NCBI GenBank assembly: GCA_947165115.1
Contig: CAMUZD010000015.1
Coordinates: 1-14,375 of the forward strand
Length of the DNA: 14,375 bases
Direction of reading: 5' to 3'
Source of the DNA: an uncultured Clostridia bacterium
GTDB taxonomy: Bacteria; Bacillota; Clostridia; Oscillospirales; Acutalibacteraceae
Position numbers and translations under genes: made by a program. Shown in pieces: positions 6,570-14,002 of the stretch; position 1 is the first letter of the stretch, and the number at the start of each line of letters is the position of its first letter. The notes under the pieces are model-generated. The model did not search any database and was not told the DNA's origin. It was given only the letters and a program-made list of their open reading frames with translations.

Positions 6570-7766
6570 ATGCCCACCTATGAAAAACTAACCCCCGAAA
6601 CCGAAAAGAGAATAATCACCGAAAAGGCGGAGAATTCCTTCGCCTTATTGGCATTTAATGAGGATAATGTCATCCGCCGCAATCCCGATAAGGACAAAGC
6701 GGATATTATCCGCACGGCGTTTGTGCGCGACTGCGACAAGATTATCCACTGCCCGTTTTACAACCGCTATGCTGATAAAACGCAGGTGTTTTCGTTCTAT
6801 AAGAACGACGATATCAGCCGCCGCTCGCTTCACGTTCAGCTTGTTTCGCGCATTGCCCGCACTATCGGCAAGGCGCTGAATCTCAATCTCGATTTAATCG
6901 AGGCAATCGCGCTCGGGCACGATATCGGTCACACGCCTTTCGGCCACGCCGGCGAAAAGATTCTCGATGAGCTGTATTTTGCTCACGCGAAGCGTCATTT
7001 CAGCCACAACATCCACTCCGTGCGTGTGCTGGACGGCATCTATCCCTATAACATTTCACTGCAGACGCTCAGCGGCATCGCCGCTCACGACGGAGAAATT
7101 GAGCTCGGCGAATACCGTCCCGAGCCGCTTGAAAGTTTTGAGGAATTCGACCGGATGATTGAGGCGTGTTACCTCGACAAGGAGAATGTGAAAAAGCTCG
7201 TTCCATCCACGCTCGAGGGCTGCGTGATGCGTATTTCCGATATCATTGCCTACCTCGGCAAGGACAGGCAGGACGCCGAGCGCGCAAAAATAATCACCCC
7301 CGATTCATTCGAGGGCGGAGCAATCGGCTCTATCAACGCCGAGCTTATCAACAATCTGATGGTGAATATCATCGAAAACAGCTACGGCAAGCCGTATATA
7401 AAGCTTGATGACGCGCATTTTGAGGCGCTCAAACGCGCCAAAGCGGAAAACTACAATCTGATTTACAAGAGCAAAACCGTGCAGGAGCAGATAGATTCGT
7501 CAATCCGCCCGATGATGACCGAGCTTTATGACAGGCACCTCGCCGACCTGCTCGCAGGCGACACCGCCTCGCCGATATTCTCGCATCATATCGATTATGT
7601 GAATAAAGCGCACTACGAGCGCAGATCCCCCTACGAATCGACCGAGCCGAATCAGATTGTGGTCGATTACATCGCCGGCATGACCGACGACTACTTCGTG
7701 GATTTATACGCATATCTCTTCCCCGAAAGCAACTATGCGATAAAGTATAAAGGGTATTTTGAATAA
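6570..7766 (+). CDS. HD-domain deoxynucleoside triphosphate triphosphohydrolase (dGTPase family)
   Basis: Belongs to the Dgt/SAMHD1-like family, which hydrolyses dNTPs to deoxynucleosides and triphosphate. From the ATG at 6570 it is 398 aa. Diagnostic motifs are DCDKIIHCPFYNRYADKTQV (54-73), the HD core with His88 (RRSLHVQLVSR), LGHDIGHTPFGHAGE (115-129, with His117-Asp118), AAHDGE (171-176), and the distal metal-binding Asp224 in RISDIIAYLGKD. All expected metal ligands are present, so it should be active. A GTG at 6558 overlaps the previous stop and would add four residues, but AGGAAG at 6553-6558 would abut it. The ATG is preferred although spacing is long (11 nt). The gene is GC-rich (6901-6960 is 63%) and ends at the hairpin terminator. 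The likely role is housekeeping dNTP pool control. dGTPases can also act against phage, but that is not implied here. Confidence 0.93.
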   Translation: MPTYEKLTPETEKRIITEKAENSFALLAFNEDNVIRRNPDKDKADIIRTAFVRDCDKIIHCPFYNRYADKTQVFSFYKNDDISRRSLHVQLVSRIARTIGKALNLNLDLIEAIALGHDIGHTPFGHAGEKILDELYFAHAKRHFSHNIHSVRVLDGIYPYNISLQTLSGIAAHDGEIELGEYRPEPLESFEEFDRMIEACYLDKENVKKLVPSTLEGCVMRISDIIAYLGKDRQDAERAKIITPDSFEGGAIGSINAELINNLMVNIIENSYGKPYIKLDDAHFEALKRAKAENYNLIYKSKTVQEQIDSSIRPMMTELYDRHLADLLAGDTASPIFSHHIDYVNKAHYERRSPYESTEPNQIVVDYIAGMTDDYFVDLYAYLFPESNYAIKYKGYFE

Positions 7767-7770
7767 GGAT

Positions 7771-7815
7771 AAATAAAAAACCCGGCATCCGGAAAACCCG
7801 GATGCCGGTATTGTT
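7771..7815. terminator. Bidirectional intrinsic terminator between convergent genes
   Basis: A perfect 11-bp GC-rich stem, CCGGCATCCGG (7782-7792) and CCGGATGCCGG (7798-7808), closes a 5-nt AAAAC loop. Read on the - strand it is followed by six T (complement of 7775-7780) and further T-rich sequence, a strong terminator for the carboxypeptidase operon. Read on the + strand the tail is TATTGTTAT, a weaker but plausible terminator for the dGTPase unit. It lies 15 nt past the dGTPase stop and 15 nt past the carboxypeptidase stop on the other strand. Confidence 0.9.
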
Positions 7816-7823
7816 ATATGTGC

Positions 7824-9215
7824 TTAACGATTACTGTATCCTGCTCTGCGGGCGCGTTTCGCCTTGCGTATTTTTGATTTTCTGACTGCCGACATGATTA
7901 TAATAATCACAAGAATTGCGGCGAGGGAAATGAGCGAATTATATATCCAGAACGGCTTTTTGATGACCTCGTTGCCGGCGACCATATTGGTAGAGTAAAT
8001 CAGGCCGTCAACTCTATATGTAACCGTTCCGATAACCTGATTCTTTTTAATCGGCGCTTTAATGTCCTCGGGCAGTGAAACCTGCGTAATAACATTGTCC
8101 TCATTTGTGTCATTCGGAGCGACGGTGATTATATCAGTCTGCAGGATAACGTCGAGCATCGGCGTATCCTTGATTGCGTTGTCGATATTTATCTCGGCGA
8201 GAGGCTTGCTTTTATCGGCAATCATCTTATATGAATAATTGTCATAGACGTAATCGAGCAGTTTCTTTGTATCGGAAAAGCGCTCGTTGACGTCGCCGAT
8301 TATCCTGCCGCCCATAACCACGCAGATAAGATTGAGCTCATCCTTTGTGCTACTTGAAACAAGGCATTCACCCGCCGGCGTGGTGTGGCCTGTCTTGATT
8401 CCGGTGCAGTATGAATAATAGTTTCCCGAGAGAGGGAGCAGCAGCTCGTTTGTGTTTGAATACGTCCTGTCGGAGCGCGGATAGACGTCCGTCGCTGGCA
8501 CAGTGAATTTCTGAGTGCTGACTATTTCATTGAAAACGTCGTATTTCCTGCATTCTCTTGCGATGAGGTATAAATCATAGGCGCTGCAGTAGTGATTATC
8601 ATCGTGGACTCCGTTAGGATTCACAAAATGAAGGTTCTCGCAGCCGAGCTCCTTCGCCCTTTTATTGCTCAGGGCGGCAAAGGCTTCGACGCTTCCGCTC
8701 ACATGTTCCGCGAGGGCATAAGCCGCCTCGTTTGCGCTCGGGATTAGAAGAGCCTGAAGCAAAGTGTAAACGCTGAGCTTTTCTCCAGCTTTGAGATTCG
8801 CGCTCGAATAGCCGGCGGGCTTGAGGTCGATTGCGTGCTGAGAAACCGTAACAATATCGTCGGGGTTGCAGTTTTCAAGCACGAGCAGGGCGGTGAGTAT
8901 CTTGGTCGTGCTGGCGGGATACATCTTTTCGTGCGCATTCTTTTCGTAAAAGACCTTTCCGCTCACGGGGTCCGCAAGATATGCCGCTTTGCAGCCGATA
9001 TCCGGAACGCCGTCGGGCACTTCCTGCTCATCCCTGATATATTCAAATGTAACCCCTGCCTCATCCGCTGTCTCGTCCGCTTCATAGAGCGAATCGGAGA
9101 AGGTGATTTCTCCGCTGTAAGCGTCGGGATTATAGCCCGCGCCGTTTGCATAAGAAATGAGCGGTGTAAAAAGCAGGCAGAATGCAAGTGCAAAAATAAA
9201 AATCCTGTTTTTCAT
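7824..9215 (-). CDS. D-alanyl-D-alanine carboxypeptidase, peptidase S11 (DacA/DacF-like PBP)
   Basis: Low-molecular-weight penicillin-binding protein that removes the terminal D-Ala from peptidoglycan stem peptides at the outer face of the membrane, limiting cross-linking. The 463-aa protein has a signal peptide (1 to about 23, ending SYA), then an acidic linker. The three active-site motifs are STTK (Ser102-Lys105), SAN (160-162) and KTG (274-276). A PBP5_C-like beta domain follows (about 330-420). A C-terminal membrane helix (about 422-444) is followed by an Arg/Lys-rich tail on the cytoplasmic side, so it is membrane-anchored rather than amphipathically attached like E. coli PBP5. All catalytic residues are intact. 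It is the last gene of the - strand operon, 19 nt after the exported GDPD gene, and ends at the hairpin terminator. The ribosome binding site is weak (CAGG about 12 nt upstream). Confidence 0.95.
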   Translation of the reverse strand: MKNRIFIFALAFCLLFTPLISYANGAGYNPDAYSGEITFSDSLYEADETADEAGVTFEYIRDEQEVPDGVPDIGCKAAYLADPVSGKVFYEKNAHEKMYPASTTKILTALLVLENCNPDDIVTVSQHAIDLKPAGYSSANLKAGEKLSVYTLLQALLIPSANEAAYALAEHVSGSVEAFAALSNKRAKELGCENLHFVNPNGVHDDNHYCSAYDLYLIARECRKYDVFNEIVSTQKFTVPATDVYPRSDRTYSNTNELLLPLSGNYYSYCTGIKTGHTTPAGECLVSSSTKDELNLICVVMGGRIIGDVNERFSDTKKLLDYVYDNYSYKMIADKSKPLAEINIDNAIKDTPMLDVILQTDIITVAPNDTNEDNVITQVSLPEDIKAPIKKNQVIGTVTYRVDGLIYSTNMVAGNEVIKKPFWIYNSLISLAAILVIIIIMSAVRKSKIRKAKRARRAGYSNR

Positions 9216-9234
9216 GGTTTAATAATACCTGCCA

Positions 9235-10170
9235 TCAGTTTTTGAACGGCGCAGACAGTTTCGCAAAAATGCCGTCAAATAAGGTCTTTATTATATATCT
9301 GAAATCGCGCAGAGTCCATTTGATTTTTTGCTCAAAGGTTCCTTCGGGTTTTTCCTGAGTAAGGGAATTTGTAGTGATTGCATTGACTCCGAGCTTATAA
9401 AAACGCTCAGCATTCGGAATATCATCGATGGTCCAGACAAAAATATCAAGGCCCGAATCGACCACCGCTTTTACATAATCGTCCGGCAGAAAAACGTGGA
9501 TATCCATACCGTCCAGATGATTGTTGACCGCAAAATCAATGTCCTCCTGCGAGACATTTTCGTAGCTGATGAGATAATAAACGGGGATTTCGGGGATAAG
9601 TTCTTTCATCCTCACGCAGATTTCGCGCCCGAATGAAATGATTACAAACATTCCCTTGTCCTCGCGCGCAGAGAGTATCTCCGCGAGCTCGTCCATATAT
9701 TCAACCTCGACGCTTGCCTTGATTTCAATCACGGGATGCAGGCCGTATTCTTTGCAGACATCAAGGTATTCCTGCAGGGTTGCTATTTTTGTGCCGGGAT
9801 AACTTTCGAGATTGTTTCCGAAATCGACCGTAAGCCCACTTATTTCGTCCCAGGTCATTTCCGAGACTTTTCCGGTGCCGTCGGTCATATCGTCGACTGT
9901 TTCATTATGAATCAGAATCCAGACGCCGTCTTTGGTGCGCCGGATATCGCATTCCGCGCCCCAGAAATCCGATTTGCCTGCCGCCGCATAGGCGGGAAGG
10001 GTGTTGCCGGGCGCGACAGCCGAATATCCGCCGTGGGCAATCATCCGCATTGTGCCCGAGGGTATTTTATATGAGGAATAAACCGACATTGTGCCTCCCT
10101 CTGCAAATACATAAAGAGCACAGCCGAGAATGATAATCAGGGACAGAATCAGGGATATCGCTTTTTTCAT
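9235..10170 (-). CDS. Exported glycerophosphodiester phosphodiesterase (GDPD family)
   Basis: Predicted to cleave glycerophosphodiesters to glycerol-3-phosphate and an alcohol, using a TIM-barrel fold and a metal ion. The N-terminus (KKAISLILSLIIILGCALY) is a signal peptide or signal anchor, so the enzyme acts outside the membrane. Active-site residues visible are His46, Glu73 and Asp75 (ECDIRRTKDG), His88 (LIHNETVDDMTDGTG) and Glu149 (VIEIKAS). The usual HRG motif is HGG (46-48), and PENT is PGNT (54-57), so the conserved Arg and Glu of those signatures are missing; activity or substrate range could differ. The remaining barrel (PVYYLIS, FVWTIDD, AITTNS) is complete. A basic, amphipathic C-terminal stretch follows residue 280. 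It starts 16 nt after the preceding GDPD gene with AAAGGAG as ribosome binding site. Confidence 0.9.
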   Translation of the reverse strand: MKKAISLILSLIIILGCALYVFAEGGTMSVYSSYKIPSGTMRMIAHGGYSAVAPGNTLPAYAAAGKSDFWGAECDIRRTKDGVWILIHNETVDDMTDGTGKVSEMTWDEISGLTVDFGNNLESYPGTKIATLQEYLDVCKEYGLHPVIEIKASVEVEYMDELAEILSAREDKGMFVIISFGREICVRMKELIPEIPVYYLISYENVSQEDIDFAVNNHLDGMDIHVFLPDDYVKAVVDSGLDIFVWTIDDIPNAERFYKLGVNAITTNSLTQEKPEGTFEQKIKWTLRDFRYIIKTLFDGIFAKLSAPFKN

Positions 10171-10186
10171 TATGTTTCTCCTTTGC

Positions 10187-11020
10187 TTACCGTGGTTTTC
10201 CGGAAAGATATTTTGAGACCAGCGGGCAGAAATCCGTCTGTATTATATCAAAGCCCTTGTCTGCGAGCCAGCCCCAGCCGTAATCGGGAGAAACCACGAA
10301 GGAATTGTCATCCGAATGTCCGGCAGCGATAACATCGTTTTTATTGTAAACTATCGCGTTGCCGAAAACGATGAGGCCCTTGTCATGCATGCTTTTTATA
10401 TATTCATCCGACGCGACGGGCTCATCCTCTTTTTCAAAGAGCACCTCCGCGCCGATGCAGTTTATTCCCTTGGCAATCAGCTCATCCGTAATATCATCCC
10501 TGTTTCTGACTATCGGCATAAACATAAGGTCCGGAGCGTATCTGAGGAGCTCTTTTATATATTTGTCTTTGATTGCTGTTTTTACCACAACCTGCTTTTC
10601 AACGCCGCATTTTCTTATGCATTCGGTGATGCCGGGAATGTCGGTCCAGTATTTATCGACATTGATATAGCATTTGCCTCTGAGATAGTCAAAGACCTCT
10701 TCCAGAGTGCTTACCCCGAAATCTGTCGGGCAGGCATCCTGATTTACAAAGCGGAGTTTTTTGACTTTGTCGGAGCGCATGGCCGAAATCAGCTTCTTCT
10801 TTCTCAGATGAGCGTATTCCATGCCGGGATGAAAGACAAAGTATTTGCCGTCAATTGTTTTTGTTACGTCGAGCTCAATCATATCCGCGCCGCTCATAAC
10901 AGCGGCTTTGAACGCGGGCATTGAATTGCAGGGAATATCAGCTCCCGAGAATCCGCGATGGGCGCAGATAAGTATTTTTTCTCTTGAGTTTTCAAATATG
11001 GATTTATTGAAATCAATCAT
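10187..11020 (-). CDS. Cytoplasmic glycerophosphodiester phosphodiesterase-like protein
   Basis: A second GDPD-fold protein of 277 aa without a signal peptide, hence cytoplasmic. Catalytic landmarks are AHRGFSG (His21-Arg22), Glu49 and Asp51 in MIELDVTKTIDG, and His64 in FVFHPG. The PENT motif is replaced by PCNSMPAF (30-37), and the third metal ligand, normally Glu in an E-I/L-K motif, is Asp122 in INVDKYW. It keeps both catalytic His residues, so phosphodiesterase activity is likely but the substrate may be unusual. The C-terminus has the family's DIIQTDFCPLVSKYL ending. It lies 19 nt after the transporter gene and 16 nt before the exported GDPD, with AAGGTG as ribosome binding site. The two GDPDs differ greatly in sequence, so they are not a recent duplication. 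Confidence 0.88.
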   Translation of the reverse strand: MIDFNKSIFENSREKILICAHRGFSGADIPCNSMPAFKAAVMSGADMIELDVTKTIDGKYFVFHPGMEYAHLRKKKLISAMRSDKVKKLRFVNQDACPTDFGVSTLEEVFDYLRGKCYINVDKYWTDIPGITECIRKCGVEKQVVVKTAIKDKYIKELLRYAPDLMFMPIVRNRDDITDELIAKGINCIGAEVLFEKEDEPVASDEYIKSMHDKGLIVFGNAIVYNKNDVIAAGHSDDNSFVVSPDYGWGWLADKGFDIIQTDFCPLVSKYLSGKPR

Positions 11021-11039
11021 AAAGACACCTTGTTAATAT

Positions 11040-12914
11040 TTATGTCTGTTCCGCCGGATCGGCATCGGGTTTATCCGGCTCCTCCGTAGTTTCTTTCATA
11101 AGAGTCAACATAGAATTCCGCTTTTCAATCATCGCCGCGGATTCGACGGGTATTCCCGCGTGAAGTTCACCGGGTTCCATGAAATTGAGCCCGCTCTCAT
11201 ATTCCGCAGGGTAATAGCCTTCGTTCGCGAGCTTTTCCCTCTGTTTCAGAACCTCCATAACATATTCGTGCTGCGGATTGTTGAAATCCCAGAACAGATA
11301 CGGAATTATCATCAGCACGAAGCCCGCAAGGTCAAAGGCCAGCGGGACCGCGACAATATTGAATCTTGCAGAGTCAATATAGAGAATATCCCAGTTTGAA
11401 TTGAAACCGCTTTTAAGAATGATTACAGGGATAATCAGGCTGACAAAGGTAGTGACGGGGGAGATAATCCAGTTGAATACGCCGCTTGAGTTTTCAAGAC
11501 GCTCACCGGAGAGATACATCTGATAGTCGTTTTTTCTTATGCCCATATCGGCATCCGCGACGTCGGGAATGGAAGTTGCGAAACCTCTGAAGAATTCGCA
11601 TATAAAAATGACTATACCGCACATATTCTGCTTCGTCGGGAAGGCCATTATCGTCAGCATTTCGGCTACTGCGCCGACTGCGTGAATCGTCTGTTTCGCA
11701 ATCTTCAGCGTCCTGTATGAAAACCGCTTCACAAAGTAAGGAGCAATAAAGCTCAGAGGCGTGGACCTGAAACTGTAAAGCGTTTTCATCAGGCCGTATA
11801 TAGCGCACTGCGTATACATCCTGAACGAGAAGAAATACATGACATTTACAATGCTGATAGAGCCGTTGCCCAGTGAATCCAGCAGGGTTGAAATGGTATT
11901 CAGCCAGTTGTATTTATTCTTCATTACCTGCGAAACGCCATACCAGAAGGATACCTTCTGCTTCTTTTCAAGAGGAGGCTGGGGGATTCGCTCCGAAATG
12001 TTCCTGACGCTTATGAGAGTCAGGGCTCCCATCGAGATAAAGACCGCGGGAATGACGAACTTATAGAATCTGATATCATCGAAAGCTATGCCGAAAAGAG
12101 GAACGATAACATCGAATATATTTTTGACAAAATGCGAAATTTTCACCGGCCAGGTTCTTATCATCATTCTTTCATGCGGATTCGGTGAAATATTCTGAGT
12201 GCACTGTTCAATTACATTGTTGAACGGGAACATGTTGAAGACCATAAACAGCAGATATGCCATCCACATTCTGTCTTCAACGACTTTCACATTATAAATC
12301 GGAAGCCAGCCTATTAGGATAATCATGACGGATTTCTGGAAGAAATTCGCAAAAAGCTCATATTTATATCTTCCGTATTTCGGAACAAGCTTCTTTCTCC
12401 AGAGAATATTACGCAGTCCGCCGTAGGCATTCGTAAACAGCTGAACGCCGAAAATCTTCAGAAAGCTTCTCGCGCTCACGCCGTTTATTCCGTTAAGCAC
12501 TTTTGCCGCCGACGCGGGCAGAATCATTGAGGAATCAAACAGTATCATGACAAGCCCGAGGACTGATACGATACCGTAAAAAGTCAGGAACTTTCTTTCT
12601 GTTTTCTTTTCGAGAATGCCGAGATTGTCGTTGACAACCCAGGTGAGAAGATTCCAAAGATAGCTCAGCGGAAGCCCTATGAGAGTGATGACGGAGAAAG
12701 CGAGATAGGGCAGCTTATAGTGATACATTATAAGGAAGCAGGATGCATTGAAGCCGAGATAGCTGAGGGGAGTGTTGATGCTGTAATTCATTCCGACGCC
12801 CATGAATACCGTCAGATATTCTTTGAACGGAACATAGTTGCCTTTTTCTCTGTCGGGTTCGTTCCAGTGATCTTTTATGTTCTGAAAAAGAGCTTTTCCT
12901 TTACCGCCTGCCAT
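11040..12914 (-). CDS. MFS transporter, GPH (glycoside-pentoside-hexuronide) symporter-like
   Basis: A 624-aa integral membrane protein with roughly twelve hydrophobic segments between residues 30 and 540 and a hydrophilic C-terminal tail of about 85 residues that ends Pro/Asp/Glu-rich. It is longer than the typical 450-500 aa of GPH carriers. The segment VADADMGIRKNDYQMYLSGE, followed by a Leu-Glu-Asn stretch and ISPVTTFVSLIIP, corresponds to the conserved GPH 'D-x-x-D-x-x-x-x-K-T-G-x-R' cytoplasmic region before a helix, which is the basis for this call. The substrate cannot be read from sequence. Position before two GDPDs suggests import of a phosphodiester or its alcohol, but this is inference. 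The start ATG overlaps the stop of the upstream leucine-rich-repeat gene by one base (TGATG) and has GGAGGGA upstream, so translation is coupled. Confidence 0.82.
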   Translation of the reverse strand: MAGGKGKALFQNIKDHWNEPDREKGNYVPFKEYLTVFMGVGMNYSINTPLSYLGFNASCFLIMYHYKLPYLAFSVITLIGLPLSYLWNLLTWVVNDNLGILEKKTERKFLTFYGIVSVLGLVMILFDSSMILPASAAKVLNGINGVSARSFLKIFGVQLFTNAYGGLRNILWRKKLVPKYGRYKYELFANFFQKSVMIILIGWLPIYNVKVVEDRMWMAYLLFMVFNMFPFNNVIEQCTQNISPNPHERMMIRTWPVKISHFVKNIFDVIVPLFGIAFDDIRFYKFVIPAVFISMGALTLISVRNISERIPQPPLEKKQKVSFWYGVSQVMKNKYNWLNTISTLLDSLGNGSISIVNVMYFFSFRMYTQCAIYGLMKTLYSFRSTPLSFIAPYFVKRFSYRTLKIAKQTIHAVGAVAEMLTIMAFPTKQNMCGIVIFICEFFRGFATSIPDVADADMGIRKNDYQMYLSGERLENSSGVFNWIISPVTTFVSLIIPVIILKSGFNSNWDILYIDSARFNIVAVPLAFDLAGFVLMIIPYLFWDFNNPQHEYVMEVLKQREKLANEGYYPAEYESGLNFMEPGELHAGIPVESAAMIEKRNSMLTLMKETTEEPDKPDADPAEQT

Positions 12915-13987
12915 CAGCCATCCCTCCTTTCCTGTCCGTAAACCGCTTCAACATCTTTGAGGGATCTCGGATTCTGTTTCGGGAGCCAGCGTTCGCCGGT
13001 TTCAATCGCGTCTTCATTTTCAGCTCCGAGGTAGATTTTCTCGCATCCGAGATCGCCGTAGAAGGCGTGATGCCCGATAAACCTGACGCTCTCGGGAACG
13101 AAAATGTAAGTTACCTTTTCGCAGTATGAAAAGCCGTCAGAGCCGATGGTTTCAACTCCGTCGGGAATTGAAATCGTTTCAAATCCCTTGCATTTGAAGA
13201 ATGCGAGGTTGCCGATTTCCTTTACGGATGAGGGAATCTTGACGTATGTCAGCGCTTTGCAGTCGCTGAAACAGGAATCCTCAATTCTTGTAACCGAACC
13301 GGGGATTTTATAAAAAGAATAATCCGAAAACTGTTTTTCGTATTCTTCGGCGTCTGCCTTTGCCTCGTCGCCGTATTTCTTTGAGAATTTATGAAGGAAA
13401 GTGTCAACGGTATCGTCATCCGAGGGGGCGGCAATGCCTGCGGCAAGCGCAGCCCGGTATTGATGATTTCTCATGGGATGCAGGATAATCTCTTTCATAT
13501 CCTTTGAGTATAAAACGCCGTCAACGGAAGTGAAATGACTGTTTTCCGGGTCAACGATAACGGCCATGAGATTTTTGGTATAGTAAAAACAATGCGGCTG
13601 GAGCTCAGAAACATCCTTGCCTATGAAAATGAAACGGACATATTCATTGCAGCTCATTGAGAATTCACGCACAGCAGTAACCGGCTTTGTCATGTCGGCA
13701 GTTCCCGCTTCGTCTCTGACATAATCGACGTGCAGGGCAATGTCTTCTTCCTTGCCGACAAACTGATAAAGAGTGTAGCCGGTATCGTTTTCTTTATATG
13801 TATATTCATCGGAGCTGATTGAAGAAAAGCTGAAATAAAGAGAAAGGCCGACAAAAACAGTTATAACTGCTATAAAAATAATTTTGAAAATTGTATTCTT
13901 TTTGCCTTTCATCTTTATATCCGGCTTTTTGTCAAAAAGCGGGTCATAGAGTAATTCGGTGTTGATGATTGCACCGTTTTCAGCCAT
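12914..13987 (-). CDS. Membrane-anchored leucine-rich-repeat protein (BspA/LRR_5 type)
   Basis: A 357-aa protein with a hydrophilic N-terminal tail of about 30 residues containing KMKGKKN, one membrane helix (about 33-55, IFKIIFIAVITVFVGLSLYF), and an extracytoplasmic remainder, so a type II topology. LRR_5 repeats of about 23 residues are clear at 227-320, each with an 'IP-x-S/G-V-x-x-I-x-x-x-x-F-x-x-C' pattern (IPGSVTRIEDSCFSDC, IPSSVKEIGNLAFFKC, IPDGVETIGSDGFSYC, VPESVRFIGHHAFYG). A less regular set lies at 103-170, including the BspA-like VDGVLYSKDMKEIILHP (155-171). An Asp/Glu/Lys-rich insert (189-222) separates them. Such repeats bind proteins or surfaces; no enzymatic domain is seen. 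It has an AGGAGGA ribosome binding site and follows the phosphatase-family gene by 15 nt. Confidence 0.88.
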   Translation of the reverse strand: MAENGAIINTELLYDPLFDKKPDIKMKGKKNTIFKIIFIAVITVFVGLSLYFSFSSISSDEYTYKENDTGYTLYQFVGKEEDIALHVDYVRDEAGTADMTKPVTAVREFSMSCNEYVRFIFIGKDVSELQPHCFYYTKNLMAVIVDPENSHFTSVDGVLYSKDMKEIILHPMRNHQYRAALAAGIAAPSDDDTVDTFLHKFSKKYGDEAKADAEEYEKQFSDYSFYKIPGSVTRIEDSCFSDCKALTYVKIPSSVKEIGNLAFFKCKGFETISIPDGVETIGSDGFSYCEKVTYIFVPESVRFIGHHAFYGDLGCEKIYLGAENEDAIETGERWLPKQNPRSLKDVEAVYGQERRDG

Positions 13988-14002
13988 TCGCTTTCCTCCT
14001 CT

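Noticed and set aside
6570..7766. dGTPase called as a dedicated anti-phage effector
   Set aside because: Its full Dgt motif set and GC-rich chromosomal composition fit a housekeeping enzyme. Proximity to the Nmad genes alone does not justify a defence call.
8835..9245. 136-codon + strand open frame opposite the carboxypeptidase gene
   Set aside because: It mirrors the N-terminal coding region of an intact D,D-carboxypeptidase and shows no protein-like motifs of its own.
10316..10924. 202-codon open frame on the + strand opposite the cytoplasmic GDPD gene
   Set aside because: The - strand frame encodes a clear GDPD with catalytic motifs. The + frame has no recognisable domain and no convincing ribosome binding site, so it is a shadow of the coding strand.
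12914..13987. LRR protein as a secreted toxin or cell-wall-anchored adhesin
   Set aside because: There is no sorting motif (LPxTG) or toxin domain, and the N-terminal membrane helix preceded by a cytoplasmic tail indicates a type II membrane protein.
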